The notes beneath the pieces are model-generated. The model did not search any database, was not told the DNA's origin, and worked only from the letters and a program-made list of their open reading frames with translations. The translations under genes were made by a program, and so were the position numbers. A DNA stretch of 64,000 nt from an uncultured Dorea sp. (GTDB lineage: Bacteria; Bacillota_A; Clostridia; Lachnospirales; Lachnospiraceae). How positions within the stretch are numbered: the stretch's first letter is position 1; each line of letters starts with the position of its first letter. This document shows, in pieces, positions 57,514 through 64,000 of the stretch. The stretch is from the NCBI GenBank assembly GCA_910579015.1, contig CAJTRO010000018.1, positions 1-64,000 on the forward strand, written 5' to 3'.

Positions 57514-58176
57514 TTATAAAACAAATACATACATGACCACAAAATGGCACGCACTTCCGCCCATTACGAACAGGTGGAAGATCTCATGGCTCCCGAAATA
57601 CTTATGTCTGCTGTTGAATATGGGCAGCTTCAGTGCATAGATCACTCCGCCCACAGTGTAGATGATCCCGCCGGCAAGGAGCCATCCGAAGGCGGCAGGG
57701 GACATGGAGTTGAGGATCTGGGTAAATGCAAGCACGCAGGTCCAGCCCATTCCGATGTACAGGACTGATGATACCCATCTGGGGCAGTATACCCAGAAGG
57801 CTTTGATCAGGATGCCTGCGATGGCGATCCCCCAGACAATGCAGAGAAGGAAGATTCCGGTCCTGCCGCCGAGCACGAGCAGACAGATCGGGGTATAGCT
57901 TCCCGCGATCAGTACGCTGATCATCATGTGGTCAACCTTCTTAAGTAACGTGTTGATCTTCTCCGATCTGTTGAAGGTATGGTAAGTAGTGCTTGCGGCA
58001 TATAGAAGGATCAGGCTTGCCGCATAGACCGCGATGGAGACTACATATATCCGGCTGGGTTCGTGAGCTGCTTTGATCAGCAGAGGCACAGCCGCAAATA
58101 TAGCCATCAGCATTCCGATAAAATGTGTGATCGCGCTCCCTGGATCTTTGATGTGTTCTTCGATTGTATGTGACAT
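57514..58176 (-). CDS. Hemolysin III / YqfA-type membrane protein
   Basis: A 220-residue protein with seven membrane helices. DPGSAITHFIGMLMAIFA, YAASTTYHTFN (with Ser and His), KVDHMMISVLIAGSYTP and the C-terminal GSHEIFHLFVMGGSACHF give the His/Ser/Asp zinc-site residues of the CREST/adiponectin-receptor superfamily. Bacterial members (hemolysin III, YqfA) are often called hemolysins, but a membrane-lipid role is more likely. ATG 58176 follows AGGAGGGG. It is a single gene. Confidence 0.92.
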   Translation of the reverse strand: MSHTIEEHIKDPGSAITHFIGMLMAIFAAVPLLIKAAHEPSRIYVVSIAVYAASLILLYAASTTYHTFNRSEKINTLLKKVDHMMISVLIAGSYTPICLLVLGGRTGIFLLCIVWGIAIAGILIKAFWVYCPRWVSSVLYIGMGWTCVLAFTQILNSMSPAAFGWLLAGGIIYTVGGVIYALKLPIFNSRHKYFGSHEIFHLFVMGGSACHFVVMYVFVL

Positions 58177-58338
58177 AATATCCCCTCCTGGTATAACATA
58201 ACTTGACATGTAGTATTGAAAACTACGTAGTGTATATATGTATATTATACCCAGAGGGGAGAAAATGCAAGCATTTGAGAAAAATTTAAGAATTATTCTT
58301 TATTACGCGTGTGTTGTAAGGAAAGCAGGCGGTAAAGT

Positions 58339-59253
58339 TTACAGAAGCTCCCGCTCTATGCGTTCTCTTGCTTCCGGCGCCTGTTTCTCCATTTTTTCAG
58401 GAAAACCGAACATAGATACACAGGCAATGTTATCTCCGCCGGCTTTCGGCGCGTCAGCTTTCAGCTGTTTATTGGCAAAATCCATCTCCCGCAGAGTTTC
58501 AAAGATGCCGTCAAAGTCGACATCCCCTTCGCCCATGGCCAGGTGCTGGTGGATGGTGACGTCAGCTTTCCCCCGGCCGTTAAGCCATGGCGGATTAGCG
58601 ATGTAACGACAGTCCAGCGTCTGGTTAAAGGTGTCTGCGAACAGAACATGTGTCAGTTCGTCTCCGGCATAGCGGAGCATAGAGCGTACATCTCCTTTTC
58701 CCTGGTCATAGAAGAATCCGTGGGGAGAGGAATAGACATAGCCCAGGTTCTTTGAACGGAAGGACTTCACCATGTCGCAGGTCTCGTTGTTCAGTTCGCA
58801 GAAATCATACGGGTGAGACTGGATCTCCACGCGGATCCCCTCGCGCTCGATGATCGGAAGAAGCTCTTCCATTGAACGGAACCACATGCCGTTGCAGATC
58901 TCCTGCTGGTTCGGATCGCCGGAAAGCTCTGTGTTGATCACGCTGACACCCATGTCGGATGCGATCTCTATCATCCGTTTCCAGTTAGATACGGCAAACT
59001 GCCTCTGTTCTTCTGTGGGGCCGGACCACCGGTACACGACGATGAAAGAGGAGATTTCTAATCCTGTTTCGCGGAGCGCCTTTCTGTATTCGGCTTCGCA
59101 TTCCTTCGAAAAGAGAGGATGCTTGTAGAATGGATTGATCCTTGGATGCGGGGACTGCTCTATGTATTTGTATCCCCAGTCTGCGGCCTGATGGACCATG
59201 CGGTTGATATCCATCTGTTTTGCGAGAACATCGACGTCAAATGCTATTTTCAT
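58339..59253 (-). CDS. Sugar phosphate isomerase/epimerase-type TIM-barrel protein
   Basis: A 304-residue member of the AP-endonuclease-2-like TIM-barrel superfamily. MKIAFDVDVLAKQMDINRMVHQAADWGYKYIEQSPHPRINPF opens the barrel. Later Glu in RVEIQSHPYDF, Asp/His in HVLFADTFN and GEGDVDFDGIFETL fit the metal-binding positions. It is the last of three enzyme genes behind the AraC regulator. Members isomerise, epimerise or dehydrate keto sugars or cyclitols. The substrate is unknown. AGGAGCAG lies before the ATG. Confidence 0.88.
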   Translation of the reverse strand: MKIAFDVDVLAKQMDINRMVHQAADWGYKYIEQSPHPRINPFYKHPLFSKECEAEYRKALRETGLEISSFIVVYRWSGPTEEQRQFAVSNWKRMIEIASDMGVSVINTELSGDPNQQEICNGMWFRSMEELLPIIEREGIRVEIQSHPYDFCELNNETCDMVKSFRSKNLGYVYSSPHGFFYDQGKGDVRSMLRYAGDELTHVLFADTFNQTLDCRYIANPPWLNGRGKADVTIHQHLAMGEGDVDFDGIFETLREMDFANKQLKADAPKAGGDNIACVSMFGFPEKMEKQAPEARERIERELL

Positions 59254-59280
59254 ATGTCTGCTCCTTTCTATATAATATAT

Positions 59281-60444
59281 TTACTTATACTCTACCCAGG
59301 AAGCCCCGTTATCGGCAGAGCGTACACAGTTCTCAACCCATCTTACGCCCTCTGCGCCTGCGTGGACGTCCGGATACCAGAAGTCTACGGTTCTTCCCTT
59401 ATCTGCGGCGTCCATTGCCTGGGCAAAACGGCTGTACAGATTGCTCCATGCCTCAAACAGCCCTTCCGGATGGCCTGCGCCGATGCGGTCTTCCAAAGTA
59501 GAGGATTCATCCAGATACCCCATCCCGCGCTCCAGGATACGCACAGGCTCGCCCTGCACCTCATAGGTCAGCTGGTTCGGCCGTTCGTCCCACCATTCCA
59601 GGGATGCTGTTTCGCCGATCACGCGGATCTTCTGCCCGTGCATGGAACCACAGTTCACACAGCTTGACCAGACATAGCCTATGGCTCCATTGTCGTATTC
59701 CATAATGGTCATTGCATTATCCTCCAACGGCGCGCGGGATTCTACGAATGACTGACGGCTGCACATCAGGCGCCGGATTTTCATATCCGGGAGCATGACC
59801 TCTGACAGATATAGAGGATGGGTTCCCACATCGCCCAGAACGTAGGAAGGTCCGGCCGCTTTCGGATCTACCCGCCACTTGGTGGAGGCTGTGTTCTTCT
59901 CCACGGCCACATTGTGGAAACCGTGGGCGAACTGCATATTTACGATGCGGATTTTCCCAAGCCGTCCGCTCTCAATAATCTTTCTGGCTTCCTGTATCAT
60001 CTGATGCCCTGCATATCCATAGGTGACGCCGACGATCTTGTTCTGCTTTGCGGAAATCTCTTCCAGCTCCCTTGCTTCTTTCGTGGTGAAGCATAACGGT
60101 TTCTCACATATCACGTGGAGACCGGAAAGAAGGGCGGCCTTCGTGATCTCAAAATGTGTCCCGTTCGGCGTTGCGATAGAGACGGCCTGGATCCCGTCCG
60201 GTCTTTTCGCTTCTTCGGCAAACATGGTCTTGTAGTCAGGATAGCACCGGTCCTCTGCCACATGAAGTTCCCGGCCGAATTCTTTTCCTCTCTTTGGATC
60301 GATGTCAAATGCACCGGCAGTCAACTCAAAATTAAAGTCACGAAGCGCTGCGGAACGGTGGATATAACCGATCTGGCTTCCCTTTCCGCCGCCGACCATG
60401 CTCCAGCGGATAGGGGTGTCTATCTTCTTCTCTCCATAATACAT
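59281..60444 (-). CDS. Gfo/Idh/MocA-family oxidoreductase
   Basis: A 387-residue NAD(P)-dependent sugar or cyclitol dehydrogenase. The Rossmann loop is MVGGGKGSQIGYIHRSAAL; CEKPLCF carries the catalytic Lys; DVGTHPLYLSEVML holds the conserved Asp and His of the active site. The N-terminal GGGKGSQIG...HR variant and the long C-terminal half are found in members beside TIM-barrel isomerases. It probably oxidises a sugar hydroxyl, with the two TIM-barrel enzymes reshaping the keto product. It is the middle gene of the operon. Confidence 0.92.
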   Translation of the reverse strand: MYYGEKKIDTPIRWSMVGGGKGSQIGYIHRSAALRDFNFELTAGAFDIDPKRGKEFGRELHVAEDRCYPDYKTMFAEEAKRPDGIQAVSIATPNGTHFEITKAALLSGLHVICEKPLCFTTKEARELEEISAKQNKIVGVTYGYAGHQMIQEARKIIESGRLGKIRIVNMQFAHGFHNVAVEKNTASTKWRVDPKAAGPSYVLGDVGTHPLYLSEVMLPDMKIRRLMCSRQSFVESRAPLEDNAMTIMEYDNGAIGYVWSSCVNCGSMHGQKIRVIGETASLEWWDERPNQLTYEVQGEPVRILERGMGYLDESSTLEDRIGAGHPEGLFEAWSNLYSRFAQAMDAADKGRTVDFWYPDVHAGAEGVRWVENCVRSADNGASWVEYK

Positions 60445-60476
60445 AGCTTTGTCCTCCTGAATAGATTCTTGAAAAT

Positions 60477-61403
60477 TTATATATTGTAACCTACGCTCTT
60501 GAGATAGGTAACACTTTCCTTCACATCCCTTAAACTGGTGTCTGAATTCCTTGGATCCCGTTCCTGCTCAATGGTAATATATCCACTGTATCCGATTTCC
60601 TGTAAGGTCTCTTTGATTTCGGGATAGTTAAGCGTCCCTTTGCCGATCGGACACATGGCGCCCTTGCCGCAGCCCTCGAAGAAGCGGAGCTTCATGCTGA
60701 GAACTTCCCGGTACACCTTCTCGTCTACGTCTTTGAAATGAACATAATCCAGACGGGAGGCGCATTTTTTCAGCCATTGGGCCGGATCCATGCCGGAATA
60801 ATACAGATGCCCCGTGTCCAGGCACAGTCCGGCAAGCTCGTAAGGAATGTCTCTTAGGACCGCCTCGATCTCATCGGCAAATTCAATATAACCGCCTGCA
60901 TGAGGGTGGATGACCGGACGCACGCCGTATTCGGCCGCTTTTTTGCAGATTCCTCTGATGTGGGCGGTCATGGCTGACCACTGTGCGTCTGTAAGCCTTG
61001 GGGCCTGGCCGGAATGTCCGGCGGCATAGTCTCTTTCATCGTGTCCCCAGTCCATAATAGTCATGTAAGGGGCGGGATAGTGCTGGCCCTCATGTACTGG
61101 AAGCGGAGGCAGTTTCGTGATCAGGGAACAGATATCGTCTGTCTGTTTCAGCAGATTCTCATAGTTGGCCTCATCGACCAGATCGTCGAAAATCGTGCCG
61201 GCCACGATAGACAGCCCGTTCTTCTCAAGCTCTGCGGATACTTCTTCAATGTTGATGGGGAGATAGCCGTATGGCCCCAGCTCAATTGCGCGGTATCCGG
61301 CCTCCCCGGCCTCCTTAAGAACCGTCTTCCATGGCGGAAGATAAGGGTTTTTCACGTCGTCGACACCCCAGCAGCAGGGCGCGCCGCAAATATTCATACT
61401 CAT
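60477..61403 (-). CDS. IolE-like TIM-barrel isomerase/dehydratase
   Basis: A 308-residue TIM-barrel protein. NICGAPCCWGVDDVKNP at the start and AGEAGYRAIELGPYGYLP resemble IolE-type keto-inositol dehydratases and their sugar-epimerase relatives. HPHAGGYIEF, LCLDTGHLYYSG, VHFKDV and YITIEQERDP carry the expected Glu/Asp/His metal ligands. The start at 61403 has AGGAGGG. It is the first gene of the three-enzyme operon and has a promoter-like -10 box 39 bases upstream. Confidence 0.9.
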   Translation of the reverse strand: MSMNICGAPCCWGVDDVKNPYLPPWKTVLKEAGEAGYRAIELGPYGYLPINIEEVSAELEKNGLSIVAGTIFDDLVDEANYENLLKQTDDICSLITKLPPLPVHEGQHYPAPYMTIMDWGHDERDYAAGHSGQAPRLTDAQWSAMTAHIRGICKKAAEYGVRPVIHPHAGGYIEFADEIEAVLRDIPYELAGLCLDTGHLYYSGMDPAQWLKKCASRLDYVHFKDVDEKVYREVLSMKLRFFEGCGKGAMCPIGKGTLNYPEIKETLQEIGYSGYITIEQERDPRNSDTSLRDVKESVTYLKSVGYNI

Positions 61404-61441
61404 TGTTTTCCCTCCTGGAAATGATGTTTTCTGTGATTTTT

Positions 61442-61447
61442 ATTATA
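61442..61447 (-). promoter_or_regulatory. -10 box of the IolE-like operon
   Basis: A TATAAT on the minus strand lies about 40 bases before the IolE-like start. At 17 bp upstream the sequence does not look like TTGACA, so the promoter probably needs an activator, the AraC protein encoded next being the candidate. Confidence 0.5.
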
Positions 61448-61592
61448 GACTGTTCCAGCGGATACTGCCTTCACTATGCTGTATGGGAGAATGCATGATT
61501 TATGCAGAAAAAGAGGGGATTTAAGAATGGATGGCGGATGTATCTTCACAATTCTGTATCGGGGAGGCACGCGGGCAGACCAGTACGTGATC

Positions 61593-62471
61593 CTACGACT
61601 GGTCCTGCCGGCCTTTCATTTCTTCTTTGTAAAATTCTCTGTATCGCGCAGGGGACATCCCGACGACCTTGGAGAAAATGGTGCTGAAATAGTTCGTGTT
61701 GTCATATCCTACGATCGTGGCAATCCGTGTGACAGAATGATCGGTTGAGATCAGCAGAGTCTGGGCATGTCCGATCCGTCTGCGGATGATGTACTGTATG
61801 GGTGTCCGTCCGGTCGCTTTCTTGAAGATGTGGGAGATATAAGTCGCCGAACAGCCCAGGGCTTCGCCTGCGGTGTCCAAAGTGATATCTTCCATGAAGT
61901 GCTCGTTCAGGTAGTTGCGGATTCGTAATACCATATGAGCTTCCTGGGATTTCTCGGTATCGGTCTGGGGGAAGCTTTCCAGCTGGCTGGTCAGCACGAT
62001 GAGCGCAGAGCAGAGAAGCTGTGCCGTAAGCTTTCCCTCTTCGTTAGTTCCTTCCAGCGCATACATCTGTTCACACATGGATCTGAGCATGGGAAACAGG
62101 GCGCCGGCCTGCCGGACACTCGGCTCGTCAGGGGAAACCAGACAGTTGAGAGGCAGGCCGTGCCTGTGGAGATTGGTGATGCCGATACAGTAATCGCCAA
62201 TCTCATTTTCCGTCTCGGATATTACCTCGTGAAGGTCTCCTTGATTATAGTAGATGACACTGCCCTCGGAGAGTGGATAGGAACAGCCGTTCACGTAGTA
62301 GGTGCCGGTTCCTTTGTATACCAACAGTAATTCGCAGATAGAATCATGCCTGTGCAGAGGGCGGTGGATGGCTTTTCGCGCATGGTTCTGCTTGTTGATG
62401 TAGACCATGGTCGGCAGACGGCCGTGGTCGTAGACATTTTCAAGACGGTGGGTGGTATCCGGGTAAAGCAT
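61593..62471 (-). CDS. AraC-family regulator with cupin sensor
   Basis: A 292-residue regulator. The N-terminal cupin part (HRPLHRHDSICELLLVYKGTG, EGSVIYYNQGDLHEV) would bind a sugar. The C-terminal double HTH covers LDTAGEALGCSATYISHIFKKATG and RIATIVGYDNTNYFSTIFSKVVGMSP, the standard AraC/XylS form. It is upstream of the TIM-barrel/oxidoreductase operon on the same strand and divergent from the ABC importer at 62643. It therefore probably activates both. The 171-bp gap to the importer shows no consensus promoter, in line with activator control. Confidence 0.93.
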   Translation of the reverse strand: MLYPDTTHRLENVYDHGRLPTMVYINKQNHARKAIHRPLHRHDSICELLLVYKGTGTYYVNGCSYPLSEGSVIYYNQGDLHEVISETENEIGDYCIGITNLHRHGLPLNCLVSPDEPSVRQAGALFPMLRSMCEQMYALEGTNEEGKLTAQLLCSALIVLTSQLESFPQTDTEKSQEAHMVLRIRNYLNEHFMEDITLDTAGEALGCSATYISHIFKKATGRTPIQYIIRRRIGHAQTLLISTDHSVTRIATIVGYDNTNYFSTIFSKVVGMSPARYREFYKEEMKGRQDQS

Positions 62472-62642
62472 GGTATCTTCCTTTCTGGATCAGAATTTGT
62501 AATTGGATTATAACAGAAAAGTGAAGGGCTTGTCCAATCTGACGCCGATGTAAAAAAGTATCTTATCAATTTGGTGATTCTTACGCATATTGATATCTGA
62601 TTTAGGAAAAACTTTACTTATACACGAAAAAGGAGGATTCTT

Positions 62643-63950
62643 ATGAAGAAGATAATGAGTACATTTCTCATCCTGTCCATGACAGCCGCTTTAGCCGCCG
62701 GATGTGGAAGGGAATCAGCAGATAACGCCGGCACAGACGGAAATGACGGAGTATCACAGGGAAGTACCGCCTCAAAAGACAATTCAGGGAAAGAGGGCGG
62801 TATCACTTTCATGGCTCCCGACTGGGCAATTCCGACAGATGAGCAATTGAAAGCATTCACGGAGGAGACCGGGATCGAGGTTACGGTAAATGAAGTCGGC
62901 TGGGACGATATCCGCGAGAAGATGGTCACTGCGGCCGCAGGCGGGCAGGCGGTTGCGGACGTTGTGGAGGTGGACTGGTCCTGGGTGGGCGAATTCTATG
63001 CGGCCGACTGGCTGGAGCCGTTGGAGGTATCCGACGAAGTGAAGGCAGACATGCCTGTTCTGGAGACATTTACCAAGGATGGTAATGTACTGGCAATTCC
63101 TTATGCCAACGATTATCGTCTGTCTTATTATAATACGAAGCAGTATGAAGACGCCGGCATCCAGGGCGAGCCGCAGACCTGGGATGAGGTCTATGCAAAC
63201 TGTAAGCTCCTGAAGGAAAAGGGTGTCTGCGAGTATCCTTTCGCGCTGCCGTTAAACGCCGAAGAGAAGACTTCCACGTATCTGATATGGCTTGCTTATA
63301 CCATGAACGGTATTGTATTTAACGACGACGGGACCTTGAACAAAGATTCTGTTCTGACCGCTCTGAAATACGAAGAACAGCTGATCAGGGACGAGCTTGT
63401 GGATCCCGCAGATAAGACGTCCTCGGGTATGGACGCCTATAAGCGCATATTATCCGGATCCGCGAACTTCCTGACCGGGCCGACTTCCTTCGTATCCAAG
63501 AGCACCAACGAAGAAGAATGCAGTGTTGTCGGGCAGATTGCGCCGATCCTGGTTCCGGGCAAGGACGCCAAATCGGCTGTTACCATGGCGTTGCCGGAAG
63601 CGCTTGGAGTTACAAAGTTCTCAAAGAACAAGGAGGACGCGAAGAAGTTTATCAAGTGGTATACCTCTGCCGGGATGCAGAAAGCGTTAAATGAGACGAA
63701 TACGGCCATTCCGACGTTGAATTCTGTGTTGAAAGAACTGATTGACGACGGTAAGATCAAGAATGCCGGCGCCATGATGGAGCAGGCCGGAATGATCGCG
63801 TCTCCATTTCCTGACGGAATTCCGGCATATTATGCGAAAATGAGCAATGCTATGTACAATGCAGTCAACAAGATGGCGCTGGGTGAAATGACAGCCGACG
63901 AGGCTTATGCAGAGATGGAGGCTGTGACGGCAGAGCTTGCGGCCGAATGA
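62643..63950 (+). CDS. Family-1 extracellular sugar-binding lipoprotein
   Basis: A 435-residue ABC binding protein. A lipoprotein signal peptide ends LAAGC (Cys near residue 21), followed by a Ser/Asp/Gly linker. The large two-lobe family-1 fold has ITFMAPDWAIPTDEQLKAF, VADVVEVDWSWVGEFYAADW, and PEALGVTKFSKNKEDAKKFI. Such proteins bind oligosaccharides or glycosides. The gene has AAAGGAGG before it, and its stop overlaps the start of a permease gene (ATGA). With the divergent AraC/TIM-barrel/oxidoreductase genes it forms a second sugar utilisation locus. Confidence 0.93.
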   Translation: MKKIMSTFLILSMTAALAAGCGRESADNAGTDGNDGVSQGSTASKDNSGKEGGITFMAPDWAIPTDEQLKAFTEETGIEVTVNEVGWDDIREKMVTAAAGGQAVADVVEVDWSWVGEFYAADWLEPLEVSDEVKADMPVLETFTKDGNVLAIPYANDYRLSYYNTKQYEDAGIQGEPQTWDEVYANCKLLKEKGVCEYPFALPLNAEEKTSTYLIWLAYTMNGIVFNDDGTLNKDSVLTALKYEEQLIRDELVDPADKTSSGMDAYKRILSGSANFLTGPTSFVSKSTNEEECSVVGQIAPILVPGKDAKSAVTMALPEALGVTKFSKNKEDAKKFIKWYTSAGMQKALNETNTAIPTLNSVLKELIDDGKIKNAGAMMEQAGMIASPFPDGIPAYYAKMSNAMYNAVNKMALGEMTADEAYAEMEAVTAELAAE

Positions 63951-64000
63951 GAAAAAAGATATTACCGTATATCCTGCTGTCACCAATGCTCCTTATCATG
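63947..64000 (+). CDS. ABC sugar permease, N-terminal end only
   Basis: The first 18 codons read MRKKILPYILLSPMLLIM, the usual cytoplasmic start and first membrane helix of a MalF-type permease. It overlaps the binding-protein stop by 4 bases and runs off the window. Confidence 0.8.
   Translation, partial: MRKKILPYILLSPMLLIM

Overview
The window looks like a chromosomal segment of a spore-forming, Gram-positive Clostridia bacterium, most likely a gut Lachnospiraceae. The signs are a SpoIID/SpoIIQ-type pair, a T-box leader before ileS, strong GGAGG-type ribosome binding sites, sigma-A promoters, and gene content rich in sugar ABC transporters, LysR/ROK/AraC regulators and a clostridial type IV pilus operon. 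Base composition is mid-GC over most of the window. It drops sharply in a restriction-modification island (about 15.8-19.8 kb) and is lower again around 54-56 kb. The species cannot be fixed from sequence reading alone.

Layout. 0-4.1 kb: end of a GHKL histidine kinase, a LytTR-like pair of direct repeats, and a Bce-type ABC exporter. 4.1-8.8 kb: a flavodoxin-like reductase, then a LysR gene divergent from a purine permease and adenine deaminase. 9.0-12.4 kb: a MoxR / DUF58 / DUF4129-like membrane operon. 12.5-20.4 kb: a wrecked transporter / M20 peptidase locus split by a composite mobile island. The island carries a transposase fragment, two decayed tyrosine recombinases, an intact-looking controller-methyltransferase-nuclease operon, and a TnpV-like gene. 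20.6-22.3 kb: LysR regulator and aroD.

22.4-32.7 kb: a large sugar/polyol catabolic operon. It has a ribose-type ABC importer, two esterases, an FGGY kinase, an erythritol/threitol-type dehydrogenase, a UlaE-type epimerase and a ROK regulator, behind a promoter nested in inverted repeats. 32.8-34.2 kb: an AAA-ATPase/PD-(D/E)XK protein. 34.2-39.3 kb: a type IV pilus operon ending in pilT, with an upstream transglutaminase lipoprotein. 39.45 kb: tRNA-Ala(CGC). 39.8-49.8 kb: a GH13 enzyme with a long charged helical N-terminus, a D,D-carboxypeptidase, T-box-ileS, and glycogen phosphorylase. 49.9-52.3 kb: a type II toxin-antitoxin pair, SpoIID and a degenerate SpoIIQ-like protein. 52.4-56.1 kb: a BlaI/M56 pair followed by an unknown exported protein and a membrane protein, bracketed by two copies of one hairpin. 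56.2-58.2 kb: small membrane and regulatory genes, a GIY-YIG protein and a hemolysin-III-like protein. 58.3-64 kb: an AraC-linked TIM-barrel / Gfo-Idh-MocA operon divergent from a family-1 sugar ABC importer that runs off the window.

The most interesting items are the compact C-M-R operon inside an island that has split a metabolic locus, the acyl-polyol operon, the GH13 enzyme with a charged helical extension, a SpoIIQ-like protein lacking its metal ligands, and a hairpin that hides the spoIID ribosome binding site. No CRISPR array or rRNA was seen.
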